Of a stretch of 64,000 bases of DNA, positions 34,224-45,563 are shown in pieces (the stretch's first letter is position 1; each line of letters opens with the position of its first letter). The translations under genes and the position numbers were made by a program. Source of the DNA: Augochlora pura (Eukaryota; Arthropoda; Insecta; Hymenoptera; Halictidae); the NCBI RefSeq assembly GCF_028453695.1, contig NC_135775.1:17022545-17086544 (forward strand), in the 5' to 3' direction. The notes under the pieces are model-generated. The model was not told the origin of the DNA and did not search any database. It saw only the letters and a program-made list of their open reading frames with translations.

Positions 34224-34264
34224 GGAGATTGCAATATTAGTACTTAAATAGAGGTTGAGCTTTA
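33537..34264 (+). promoter_or_regulatory. Four Brd boxes (AGCTTTA) in the 3' UTR
   Basis: Exact AGCTTTA at 33537-33543, 33648-33654, 33709-33715 and 34258-34264, plus a one-mismatch AGCTTTG at 33609. In insects the Brd box pairs with the miR-4/miR-79 seed and confers post-transcriptional repression on Bearded and E(spl) mRNAs. Confidence 0.8.
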
Positions 34265-34394
34265 TAATTGTAAATTACGTTCTGCAGGTAAATTACGAAA
34301 ACTGTGATAATCGTATAGGGAACACGTAGAGGCGCGATAATATTGTAAGGTAGATTAGGGTAGTAGGAACCAGCTCGAGCGATGCCTTGTGATA
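33786..34394 (+). promoter_or_regulatory. Eight K boxes (TGTGATA) in the 3' UTR
   Basis: Exact TGTGATA at 33786, 33899, 33948, 33983, 34012, 34040, 34303 and 34388 (each 7 nt), mostly preceded by C; a diverged CTGTAATA sits at 34084. A given 7-mer is expected about once in 16 kb at even base composition, so eight in 610 bp is a strong signal. K boxes are targets of the miR-2/13/6/11/308 seed family and destabilise E(spl) and Bearded transcripts. Confidence 0.85.
34069..34250 (+). repeat. Tandem repeat of 70-75 bp carrying GY boxes (about 2.5 units)
   Basis: Units start at 34069, 34144 and 34214 with TAYGTCTTCCG followed by TGYAATATTAG and a GAGAAATATTCTA-like tail. Each unit brings one GY box and one NNCAATATTAG block, so miR-7-type sites were multiplied by local duplication. 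Confidence 0.75.
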
Positions 34395-36904
34395 TACGAT
34401 ATTAATTGTCCAAGCAGAATCGATCGAGATTATATCGATGCGCGTTCTGTCTATTGGAACTCAAAGTTGCGATTGGTGTGTCGAAATTTCATTATCTTTT
34501 TTTTTTCTGTTTGTCATGGTTTGAACTTCGAAATTCGTATTGATCTTTGTTTTTGTCGCTTTCTTCTCATTTATACACTCTCGTTCGTAGTATGTGTTTT
34601 ATCTTTTCGTTTGTATTCGCACTTTTATGTAATCTTACGTTTTGTCGTTTTCTTTCCTTTTCGTATCGTACATTGACTGCATGATTCAGCTTCACGTTTA
34701 AGCTACTCATTGTAATCGTTTTAAACAAATATAATGTGTGAGAATCAAATTAATTTGCGTTTGATACTTAATACCTATCCGCTACTATACCCCTATTTCT
34801 GCGGTATTAATATTTACTTAAATTGGTTTGACAAAATGAAAATTACAAATTCGATCGTCGTATTTAGTATTCCATTCTACTTTATGGTAATACGTTTCTG
34901 TTAAAAATCAAATATCTTTTATTCAAAATCAATTTTGAAATTTAAAATTCAACATCTTTTACTCAAAATCAATTTTGAAATACAAAATTCACATTTTTTT
35001 ATCAAATAAAAGTAATACATAAATAAGTGTAAATAAGTATAATATGTGTACACGTTACTCAACACAATTGGACATATTTCACTACATATCTTTCTCTATA
35101 TAATAATCATTAATAAAGAATATATATACTTTATAGAAGCATGTAGAAATACACTTGAATGTAATTTTATAAACATATTCTCGACTTTCGTACAGTTATA
35201 AAGAAAGCAATAAAAATGTAACAGTTGGTAAGTGCATAAAATAAATCATATTACATACAATAAATAATTACATCACGACTCTTTAAATAATAAATATTTA
35301 ATCTTGAATGATCTTTTCTCTCTAACTCAAATGAATTTAAGCCATATATTCTTCATTATACGCTTTATTGAATAAATTAATGAGGTACAATAAACAATTT
35401 TATATTATTGAATTCAATAAATACATATATGATACGATCACATAAAACAGCTAGTTAATAACAACTTTGTGCAATGTACTTATCTTCAAGTACTATAATT
35501 TATTATTAATATATTACTTTCATTGCAATCGTCAAACTGGGAGCTTTTAAAAAGATCAAGGTATATTTAAAAAATTAATACACGGTGTAAAAGATTATTA
35601 CTCAAGATAAATGTATTCATAAAAGTACAATCGTTTGTTTATAGTGTGATTTGCAGCGTTAATGTATTTATATTACTTTCGTTCTATTTTTGAATGTAAG
35701 GACAATTAATTATTTTTTATATATATTGCAATAGGTGTTGCACCATCTACCATTAACTCTTCTAACTTCCCTAAACTGCACAGTTTGGTCCTGCAACGTT
35801 AGATGGCGATCCCAAGGACCTTCGCGTCCTTCGTATTCGCAGGACCTCTTGCCGCGCTAATTGAATAATCCCTACAAAATCCTATAGTTACATAACTAAC
35901 GTAACAAGTATGAAATACATATCTAACAAATCTACGGATTAAATATGTAGTGAGATCGTATGTTTATAACATTTTTGCAACTTATTTTCATTAAAAAATA
36001 TATTTCTATATATCCAATGGGAAAATGATTGATAATATTGCAGAAATATAGTTGCATCAGTAGTATAACAATTATATGAACAATAATAAGTACATTACTT
36101 GTTACTTCAATAGTAATGCAATTAATTTTGACGGTGCAAACAATAACCAAGAATACTAATATAAAATAAATTATGTATATCTACATGTATATAACATTTA
36201 GAATTGTTTAAACGTTTATTCCAAAAGTTGTAATACTTGTTACTGAACGAAAATGTTCATCAATCATAACGAAATAATGAAAATGAAATTACACTTTGAT
36301 AAAATAAATATAATCTTTAAAAAAAGTGTAATAATTATGAAAATTTATAGAAAGGCGGTGTTAAAATAATAAGAATAATGTATTCTTACATTCAGAAATA
36401 TTTAAGAACTTCAATTGTTTCGATTGATAAAGTCTCTCTTAAATAACATTTGAGTGAGTATAAAAAAACATTTTTGCACTTTTTAGCCATAATAATGATC
36501 CCATTGATTAATCTTTAGAATCATTATTAATAATAAGGGCGTTTATGCACATTTATATGTATATTTTAATCACTTGTAACCATAAAACCACCCCCTTCTA
36601 TTTTTCGGCACGTGTAGTATCGTGGGATTGTGTCGTAATACATATATGTAGTATATAATATAGTACTTATAATATGTAGTTAATGTATTAATTACTATAC
36701 AATATATTACAATATAATTAATGTATTAATTACTGTACAATATCAAATAATATACATATATTATAATATATAGTTAATATATTAATTACTACACAATAAC
36801 AAATAATATATTACTATATTTTACACAATTGTAACTCTATGTTTTAACATTTACTTACACGTTCGCAGACAAATTACATTTTTGTAGGTTCACCAACAAC
36901 CATG
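34395..36904. other. 3' end of the Bearded-class transcript, then AT-rich intergenic DNA
   Basis: T-rich sequence follows the last K box. The first canonical AATAAA downstream is at 35005-35010, so a 3' UTR of about 1.5-1.7 kb is possible. Beyond it the DNA is extremely AT-rich with no gene. A small GC-richer block at 35735-35860 is unexplained. Confidence 0.4.
35005..35010 (+). promoter_or_regulatory. Candidate polyadenylation signal
   Basis: First AATAAA downstream of the 3'-UTR box cluster. Earlier variant signals such as AATATA (about 34728) are possible alternatives. Confidence 0.3.
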
Positions 36905-37084
36905 CAATAAATATAATTCTAAGGGAAGAACAGAGCTTTCACGTTTCTGAGATAATTATAACTTAATCGAACAGAATCTGCGTCAGTATTAAAAACATTT
37001 ATGCACATGGATCAATTTTAAACGTACAAACATTCCTCCAATAAATATAATTCGAAGCGAACAACGGAGCTTTCGCGTCTCCCG
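36905..37084. repeat. Direct duplication, 46-bp units 134 bp apart
   Basis: CAATAAATATAATTCTAAGG...AGAGCTTTCACGTTTC at 36905-36950 is repeated at 37039-37084 with about 7 substitutions. The spacer is not obviously duplicated. The second copy lies at the edge of a GC-richer block and overlaps a minus-strand 112-codon frame (36989-37327) of no recognised family. Confidence 0.7.
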
Positions 37085-38760
37085 ATCGTCATAATGAACC
37101 CACTGAACAGGATCCTTGTCGCTAATGGAAGCATTTAGGATTGGCCAAAGGTATTCCAGCATCGACCACAAAGGCGAGCGTGGATCGCAGGATGAGATGA
37201 CAATGAAGCAAATAAAGAAACTGCGGTGCGAGATCGAGTGAAACGGAATCATGAAAGAGGGCCGAACATTCGATCCGTTTTTAAGGGATCGAGAAAAATC
37301 GCCGGCGTAGGTTAAGATTACGTGCATTAACTGTCATTATATGGGTAGCCAACTACCTGGGAGCTTTCATTATGTAGCTGCTGATTCAATACAATTTCCC
37401 ATTTAGATTATCGCGCTGATCTTCGCGCATCTAACCTGTTGCGCAGCCCCCAGGAAGCGCGCAACACGATACCATCGGCCCGGGGAACGCCAATAGAAGA
37501 GAGAGCGCTTTCACCGGGGAGATTTTTACACCGCATAAAGGAATTCCGTTGCTGCACGGGACCCTAATCTCTGCCCCGAAGTGGCGGAGTGTTGGGTTAC
37601 GTTTTCGAAACTTTTGAAAATATTGTCAAATATTTGATGCCGAGACGCGAACGGTAGAGTCTATCCGTGGGTTCGGTGAACGCAATGCTTTTAGTTCACG
37701 CTCACGTGGATTGGATATCCGATCGCGATCGCGCCTCTCGATCGGCCTGAAAACAACCACGGACCCGCCATTCCCTTCCACCATTTTCCGGCCGAGACCA
37801 TTTTCCGCATCGTGTCCCACTTGCGGCCGCTTTTTCTCTCGCGACCTCGGTGTTCACTGATTAGGGGAGGCAGCATTTAGGCGTCGCATAAAAGTCGTGC
37901 GACATTTTTATTAGTGGACTACGTGGATTATTATGAGAAATAAAAATTGTTTGCATTGATTAGAAGATGCGAGGACTATATTGGATATTTATTTCGGTGT
38001 TTAATTATTTCGATATGTCGAATATAGTGGAAAAGATTTTGTTAATTTTTGGACGTTTTTATTGCTTTATATTTGATGTAAAATTGGAAATAGAGGCAGA
38101 TTAGATTAAAGTGAGAATATACAGTGATCACTTATTACAATTATTAAACGGAGAAGGAAAATTATTCTTGACTCATTCATTTGTATAACTTCATTGTATA
38201 ACAAAACAGGACAATTGTGTCACGTGGAGACGTCCTGTATGCGGCTACCATGAAAAATATTTTTCAAAAAATTTAAGAATTGCAAACAATATCCACTCCT
38301 AGACAAGCTTAATATCCAGCTATTTTTACAACTTCTCGAGTAAATATATCAGTTATGTAAATTAAAGATATTAATGAAAATATATTTAGCAATCCAGAAA
38401 ATCATATACAGCTGTATAAAACTTCTTCTCGTATCTTCTTGTACTTCTGAATACTATAACATATTATATAGTATTAGACAGTATTATATTATATAGTATG
38501 ATATAATAAAATATATATTGTACATACATGTTTTGTATGAAGTATGACATTAATAATAGTGTATAAATTAATAAAATTCTCTAATTAATCTTATCATACA
38601 TCTAATATATTTATTATATTTCAAATAATTGACAATTTAATAACATGGAATACTATATATTTTATTTTATACAATTAAATTATCAATAACTTGACAAAAA
38701 TACTCCACTGCCTTTGAATTCATTAAACATTCATTTTTATCGTTTTGTGCACAATGTCAA
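37085..38760. other. Noncoding stretch, GC-rich then AT-rich
   Basis: 37085-37870 is GC-rich with small opposing frames; 37880-38760 is AT-rich. No gene, RNA or clear repeat recognised. Confidence 0.45.
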
Positions 38761-41040
38761 CTACATAAAAATCCATAGCTCAACTTTTAAGCGTTTCATC
38801 GGCTTTACAAAATTCGCCTCTTTCTGGAAAGGCATAAATAATACGGTGAACCAAAAAAGTTTCGGCGAAAAGTTAGAAAGGTAAGTAGCATTGTAACAGA
38901 TTTTTAGGACATTCTGAATGAAGGAGCCTCCTCTCGATTCTTCTGACACTCGTGTCACATTTAGACGTCCTTTTAGTCAGTTGGGCACCTATCGGCCCCT
39001 CTAAAGGAGTTTCTATTGTCGGAGAACCCAGCATTATGGAGTGATTTTCGAGTTATTCCAACTTATTTTCGACAAAAGACGGCCTAGACTGCGGATCTCC
39101 ATTGTGCCGCGCTCCAAACACTGGCGTAAAGCGAGCAAATCTTCACCTACTAAATATTGCCGACAATTTCGCACGCAAAACTATAAAAAAAAATATATAT
39201 ATATATATAAAAGAAAACGAAGCTCGTTAAATTCACATCAAATTATAACCGTACTATCCTTACTTATGTAACATTTAAATTATCATTGCCTATTAAGCTC
39301 CAGAATAACAGCGTGAACAAAAAATGAATATAATACAAAAATATAAAATCGAAGATATTGACGTTAATAAATGTTCGAAGAAAATTGTACGAAGTTGCAA
39401 TATGAAATGCGTCGAATTCGTGGAGTTACGCCTATGGGTCTCGTAGGGCCGAGGACCAGAGCAGGCTGACTCCAGGCTCAACAAGCCGAATTTTCGACTA
39501 CAATATTATGGGAAGACAAATTTCTTAAAAATGTACCTTTTCGACTCTTAAAAGGGACAATTATTGTATTATTTGACGGCGTTTAAACCTGGCAAAACGA
39601 ACTTATGGAGTCCACCGGGCTGGATGAACGTTAGGCCAAGGAATTTATATTTATGAAAGGATCAACTCACCGGACGAATATTCGCATCGAGATTGTTATT
39701 CTTGCTCGGGGCCACGGAAATATTTCTGAAATAGCTGATCGAAGGAAGCGAGACCGCTGCCAGGTGGCTGTATGGCTTATTGGCTCTGATAATAGACGTA
39801 TTAAGTCACATTCAAAGTCAAACTTGGCCGCTTTCGTTCGACGGTCAGCTGAAAACAGTATAATGGCGGAGAGAGCATTCGAGACATCGAAGAACCAACT
39901 CCACTGGAAATTTTACTTCCCAATGACAAGATAAATATTTCTTTTCAACGCTCAAATTATTGGCGAGGATCACCGGGATTGAGAAATCTTGATAAATTTT
40001 TGTTCGCGTGTCCAGGTTCGGTTTACTCAAGTAGACAGTTTCTCGTTTTTCAGGATTGACAAAATTGTGGATGTATGGACGGTTTAGAAGCTTACTTTTC
40101 TTTGGAAATTAGGTGCATTATGCAAACACATCTTCATCATGCGATCTTTCGATACGATACAGGTTTCTTCATAAATAAATAATAGATAGTAGTATTTATA
40201 TTAATCAAGGAATAACTAAATAAAAATGTTAAGAGGAGCTGCTTTTTCTAAGAAAATATTGACGTTTTTCTTTTGTTTCTCTTCTGGTTGAGTACATATT
40301 TGTCATTTTATAATAGAAATTGTGTTTTGCATCATTAGTGATATTGCTATCTATTTATAGCTAATTTTCAAAATACATATTTATCTTATTTATCTTATTT
40401 TTAAAATAGAATTTTGATATGTGAACATTCGTGTAAATTATGGTATGGCATTTTTTAATGCTCATTTAGGGTGGAAAGAGTTATTTGTCATGCCATTTCC
40501 TGAAATAAACTGAAAAACATTTTATTATCAAATAATTTACATAGAGACACATATGTATCTTTTTAGTTAGGTCTATAAGACTCGAATACCATTAGCGTAA
40601 ATTTTCACTATAAGGGATACTATGAGAGGGTTAATTTATCCCTAATTTTTTTCCCTAAATAATTGTAATAAATTGAAATTATAATCGGGATAGTAATGTG
40701 CAACGAACAAAGTAATTTTCTAATTACTTTAGCTTTAAATTGCCAAAACAAATGATGTTATTCTAAGATTTATATTATCAAAATAAAATATTTTACATTA
40801 CCAAATAAAATATTTCACACTTCAGATTATCGAAAAAAGAAGCAATTTTATTTTCTGTGTCACATTATCGAAAGAAAATATTTATTTCCTATTCTATATT
40901 CCTTTATTTATGTCCTATTCGAAATACCAATTTATTCTTATTATTAATTGTTAAGCAATTATTAATAAAATATTACTCCATTAATATATAAATTATTTAT
41001 TATTTCAAATAACATTTCAAACATTTTCTCCACAAACATC
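38761..41040. other. Noncoding stretch
   Basis: A short (AT)n tract lies near 39190-39210. A minus-strand relative of the GCATAAA-type motif core lies at 39083-39101 (CTAGACTGCGGATCTCC). The 39653 frame is listed separately. The remainder is AT-rich without supportable features. Confidence 0.45.
39653..39934 (+). CDS. Doubtful 93-codon ORF, possible decayed fragment
   Basis: Starts at ATG and encodes a basic 93-residue peptide with GHGNISEIADRRKRDRCQVA near residues 21-40, reminiscent in style of a helix-turn-helix segment but not assignable to a family. No second exon, promoter or related copy is visible. Confidence 0.15.
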   Translation: MKGSTHRTNIRIEIVILARGHGNISEIADRRKRDRCQVAVWLIGSDNRRIKSHSKSNLAAFVRRSAENSIMAERAFETSKNQLHWKFYFPMTR

Positions 41041-41418
41041 ACCGAACTTTTAGACCTAGGAAACCCATAAATTGTTGCAAATAGCATGGCAGTAGCCGCG
41101 CGTTGGCATTCGGGGGCCGCGTTCTCCACCGAATTTTCCAAGCGTTCGGCGATATACGAAGGCACTTAATGTGGGAAGATACTGTCCGGGCGAAGAAAAC
41201 GTTGGCACGATCAAAGGGATCCCTCGCCACTTAGGTATCGATTTTTCTTACGTTTCGTGACAATCGCGTGGTGCGGCTCGCCGAGCCAAGGCGGGCAGAA
41301 TCGAGCAGAATCGAGCCCTTCTCCTTACAGCCACCCTCCCACGTGTCCCAGGCAATTCCTACGGTATAAAGGAGAGAAGAATCGGCCCCCGTGCACTCGG
41401 TTACACATCGTTCCCGAA

Positions 41419-41455
41419 CGGCTCTCTCTCTCTCTCTCGCTCTCGCTCGCTCGCT
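41419..41455 (+). repeat. (CT)n / (CTCG)n microsatellite
   Basis: Repeated CT passing into CTCG units, seen directly. Confidence 0.85.
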
Positions 41456-41480
41456 TTTTGAGGCGAGTCGAAGAATCCTT

Positions 41481-41786
41481 TTACAAAATTCCTTTTGTGA
41501 ACACGTGCACGAGAAATCGTAAATCTAACCGAAGAAAAACCCCCATAGAAAATGAAGAAGAGGGAGAGCGAGAGACCAGTCGGAATACTCGGGGCGCACC
41601 CATATATACGGAGGGCTCGTAGAAACCTATACTAAGTGGATAATGGGCCAGCGGCGTAGCGCGTTTCCATTCGGCGCAACGCGGACCCGGCCATAGGGGT
41701 TTCGCTTGTCGTGCGGGGTGGTGGCTACGACTGTGTCGGGTAGCCGATGCACCAAGGACCACTAAACTCACGAGTCTAAGGCCCAT
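41481..41786 (-). CDS. Candidate 101-residue ORF with a signal-peptide-like start
   Basis: On the minus strand an ATG at 41786 in a good context (GACAATGGG) opens a 101-codon frame beginning MGLRLVSLVVLGASA, which resembles a short signal peptide. The rest is His/Arg/Pro-rich with two dispersed Cys and no known domain. The same frame is open, without an ATG, back to at least 42060. A TATAAAAG at 42083-42090 would place a start about 270 nt upstream. Against this reading, CTCGTGAGT just inside the frame could be a splice donor, GC-rich DNA gives chance frames, and no family is recognised. Confidence 0.2.
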   Translation of the reverse strand: MGLRLVSLVVLGASATRHSRSHHPARQAKPLWPGPRCAEWKRATPLAHYPLSIGFYEPSVYMGAPRVFRLVSRSPSSSFSMGVFLRLDLRFLVHVFTKGIL

Positions 41787-42082
41787 TGTCAGTCGGTCGG
41801 TATTGTATAAAACGGCTGAATGATAGAAATATTTGTAACTTCGCGCACCAAGGTTTCCAAGAGTCCCGAGAGCATTCTCAAGCTGCTTCTCGAGGAGCTC
41901 GTTGGTTATCTTTCTCTGTAGGGCAGCCTCGAGTACTGCTGGCACTACAGCACCGCTGACACAGTAGCTGTCAATGCGCCTGCATTCGATCGCGCCTAAG
42001 CGATCCTTTGCTGGCAGTTTTTTTAACTCTTTGTGTTGTAGTATTATACGTATAGTCTCTGTGTTGTAGTATCGCGGTGCAG

Positions 42083-42090
42083 CTTTTATA
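42083..42090 (-). promoter_or_regulatory. Candidate TATA box, minus strand
   Basis: TATAAAAG read on the minus strand (CGTATAAAAGCTGCACCGC), at the AT-to-GC transition upstream of the minus-strand ORF at 41786. A 12-bp direct repeat (GTGTTGTAGTAT on the + strand) lies at 42033 and 42061, in the presumed start-site region. Confidence 0.3.
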
Positions 42091-42100
42091 CGTGAATATT

Positions 42101-43000
42101 ATAATATTTTTTATAATTACGCTAATTTTATACCGAATAAGAATTGTATTTGCCTTTTCGAAATCGATGGATTTGATTAGAGAATCTTGTCTTGTTCGAA
42201 TGTTTATGCGACTATTTATGCGAAATAGAAATTGCCCGTGTTGATTACGAGAAGCTGAAGCCAATTTATTTTTTTCCTTAATTATATCATTGAATGGGTG
42301 GAGATATTTTCATAATTATATCAACGATAGTGTAATAGTTTTTTTAATTGTTTTCGACGATTTGCATTCGATCTGCGAGTTTTTATAAAAAATGCATCAA
42401 ATTCCATCTACTAAAAATAATATTAAAAATAATAGATAAATTTGATCTACGTAACTGTAGAATGTATAGAAAGTTGCAGAATCTCGACGAAACAATTTAT
42501 TTACGGACACAGCTTAAACATTTTAATTTTCTTAAATTAAACCTCGAACTTTTGCAGTTATACAAACGTTGAATTTTCTAAAACAATTTCTAAGACTGAA
42601 GTTTTTACCAATATCTCGTTTTAACATTCGAGCTATTTGAAATAATTTTTCTGAATGAATCTGACAGGCATTGCCACCCCTTGACATAATCTCGTCACCC
42701 CTATAATTTCTAATAGACGTCTAAATATAAATTTTAAGTTTTAATAGACTCAACAGAAACTTCAATTAATCGATTTTAAATAGGGTTAAAATTAATAACA
42801 ACATCATTAGTGTTATAAGAGTCATAATAGATTTTAATAGTAAGCATGAGTTACAATTGCGTATATATTACAAATTACATTTTCCAGCTCCGTATAATTA
42901 CTGTAAATTATAAAATGTTTCATCAATAGATCATAAAACAAGGAAATCGTTACCATGGCCAGCGATTAAACCCGCCTGTCTCATCAGCAATTTGATTCGC
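42101..43000. other. AT-rich noncoding stretch
   Basis: No gene, RNA or repeat identified. Confidence 0.5.
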
Positions 43001-44180
43001 CGGTTGTTTTTGCGTCGAGCTCCGTTATTTCCTTACAAACGGCTGCATTATTCATAACGCGGGTACCGCACATTCGAACAGTTATACTTAAAGTTCAGAT
43101 TAAATGGAATACCTGCGAGAGGAAGATGCGTCGAGCGCGACGACTGCTGCGCGCGGCCGTTGTAACGCGCTCATCTTCATAGTCACCGTTCGCGCGAGAC
43201 GGTATAAAATATCAATAATTTTTGGAAACACGTCGAAGAGTCGCAGGACGGATCGATTGGGCCGATTTCGTCGCCGTGCAAGGAAGAACGGTAGATTGCA
43301 GGGCCGCGTGACGCCCCTTTAATAAATCCTAAAGTGATTGGGGTACCCCTCGTACCGTTGCAAAAATTATAATATAACCCGCCACAAATCGCGTTCTGAT
43401 TACTCACGAAACGCGTATTAATGAAGCACGGTGACAGGTGGTACTTACAAGAATGAGGAGAAGATTCCCAATGGACACGAATCCATCAATCACTTCTTTA
43501 TGAGATTTAATTCGTTTTTAATTCGAACAAAAACGTTGTCTTCGTTAACGTCCGCCCGTCTTGTACCGCTTTTTTTTCCACGGGGCCAACGCGGACGAAC
43601 TTCAAATATAAAATTATGAAGATGTGTCTCTTTTAAAGGCTATCGCGGGCAAGGCGCGCACGGCTAATAAATCACTCCGGGCTGGGTACACGGGAATACG
43701 CGAATGTACACGCGAAACCGAAAAACGTATCCGTGGACGTAATTACTTCGGCGATTAACGCGCGCTTATCAATCATCGGCGGATTTAATGATCGGTAAAT
43801 ACTGTGACCAAACTCGCTAGTCGTTCGCTCCTTTCTAGAGATCTTTCTCTCTATAGAGATCGTCGCGGGTAAATCGATTCGAAACGTTGCAGCGATAAGC
43901 GAGGTTGCGTTCACTCGACGAACATGTCTTTTCTGCGAACATTTCTTTTCGCAATTATTTTATACTGAGAAATTGGATTATCGGGCCAGGTCGACAACTG
44001 TTGTATATCAACGCCACTCGTTTATACATAGATAATGGGCATCGACATGCTGGTCTTTATATTTCTTAACTCCCATCACTTAAATTCAGAACCTAAATGT
44101 ATAGGTGTTACTCGCTCAAAAAAGGACACTGTTCCGAAGAGTCGACAGACACGCGTTACTTAGTTCTTTACGCACGATTG
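43001..44180. other. GC-rich block without convincing gene
   Basis: Contains a 72-codon ATG-initiated frame at 43104-43322(+), Arg-rich and unrecognised, opposed by a minus-strand frame over the same region. No domain seen in either. Confidence 0.35.
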
Positions 44181-44188
44181 TCCTAGAC

Positions 44189-44484
44189 CAGGGCTTCTTA
44201 AACTATGGGTCGCGACCCCAAGTGGGGTCGCGTAGCAAAATTCTGCGGACGCGAGAGATTTTAATGTCAAATATTTATATATACCATTTTATTAACATCA
44301 CTAGAGTTGGCGGAATACAGTGGATATATTTTCATATGTATATGTATATGTATGTGTATATTGTTACCTAATAAATAAATCATCAAAAAATATTAATTTA
44401 GTTTTCTTTTATATTTGTATGGGGTCGTCAAGAAACTCGCAATCATAAATGGGGTCGTGAATGACAAAAGTTTAAGAAGCCCTG
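44189..44484. mobile_element. hAT-type MITE with 8-bp target duplication
   Basis: Left terminus CAGGGCTTCTTAAACT, right terminus AGTTTAAGAAGCCCTG; these are perfect 16-bp inverted repeats. Subterminal GGGGTCGC/GGGGTCGTGA blocks flank an AT-rich core. Target duplications TCCTAGAC (44181-44188) and TCCAAGAC (44485-44492) differ at one base. The 8-bp duplication and CAGGG termini are diagnostic of hAT elements. 296 bp, noncoding. Confidence 0.92.
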
Positions 44485-44492
44485 TCCAAGAC

Positions 44493-45277
44493 TATAAAAA
44501 TATCACTGCTAACTTATTGCCAACGCGTCCAAATTTCGTGTATCTTATATCATAAAATATATCTTCAATGGAATACAACATAACTCTTTTGTCAATTCAA
44601 ATACATTTTATCAAGACAGATTCTGTGCACTTTTCTGTCGCCTTGTTACTTTCTTCCATATCTATATGTGGAAAATACACTTTGCTCTCTTTTATTATCA
44701 CTTTTCATGTTCTGTTTAACAACGAAAGAAAATTTAAGTGAGGGAAACTTATACATAGAGGATCCTTGGATATTATATTTTCTTTATACACGTATAACGC
44801 GGTTGTTTGGATTAAATTCGAATTTTTCGTAAAGTTAGCGAAATGTTCCTTAAACGCTGTTTTATGTACTCGCATAAAGCATTTAATATGTAAATTAAAA
44901 ATTTTATCAGACGACGAAAAGATAAGGAAGATGTTGCAGTGTTTCTTCAAAATTTCCCCCTATTCTGATATTGTTAAGATATATATTCCACCATAGCAAA
45001 AATAAGAAATAAATAGATACGATTATTATCTAGTAGAGTTATATTTACTAAGCATTGATAACAGTGAATTATACCTGTGCCAATAGAACAGAAAATAATT
45101 TGATTTTAATACAGACATTCTGAACGTAATTTCGTCTTAACATTTGTTAACACAAATTATCTTAAATAATTTTATTTTAATAAATATTATTATCGAAAGA
45201 AATATCGTAGAATGCATAAATAAATAATTTGGAAATATTTTGATCTCAATATAAGTATTCTGGGCATAATTAGATCC
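44493..45277. other. AT-rich noncoding stretch
   Basis: Two opposing frames of 76-81 codons around 44705-44996, AT-rich and unrecognised. Otherwise nothing seen. Confidence 0.5.
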
Positions 45278-45499
45278 TAATACAAATATACTACAATTAT
45301 TTTAAAATATTTTAAAATAATGAAACATCTGTATAATAAATATGTGTAAATTAATACAAATATTGTGCAATTATTTTAAAACGTTTGAAAATAATGTAGT
45401 GTCCGTGTAATAAATCTATGTAAATTAATACAAATATTCTGCGATTATTTAAAAACGTTTGTAAATAATGTAACATCTATGTAATATCATTACAGTGGA
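45278..45499. repeat. 74-bp tandem repeat (3 units)
   Basis: Units start at 45278, 45352 and 45426 with TAATACAAATATWCTRC, exactly 74 bp apart. The third unit passes into a segment shared with 48800-49180. Confidence 0.85.
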
Positions 45500-45563
45500 A
45501 TATTTTCTCACTGAAAACTCAGCTATGATAAAACAATTTTGTGCAATAATTGATAATTTTGTC
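45430..45563. repeat. Dispersed repeat J, uninterrupted copy
   Basis: AAATATTCTG, AATAATGTAAC, GAATATTTTCTCAC, TGATAAAACAATTTTG.GCAAT and TTTGTCTCGA occur in the same order at 48800-49180, where family-A MITE A3 interrupts them. This copy therefore serves as an approximate empty site. Confidence 0.6.

Larger units (their letters stand above)
41041..42100. other. GC-rich block with opposing TATA boxes
   Basis: GC-rich from 41041 to about 42010. TATA-like motifs lie on the + strand at 41365 (TATAAA) and 41806 (TATAAAA), and on the - strand at 42083-42090 (TATAAAAG). A CT tract lies at 41419-41455. It may be a promoter-bearing region; the minus-strand reading is given separately. Confidence 0.35.

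Noticed and set aside
41365..41812. Plus-strand TATAAA (41365) and TATAAAA (41806) as promoters
   Set aside because: No credible ORF follows either on the + strand within the block; single TATA matches are common.
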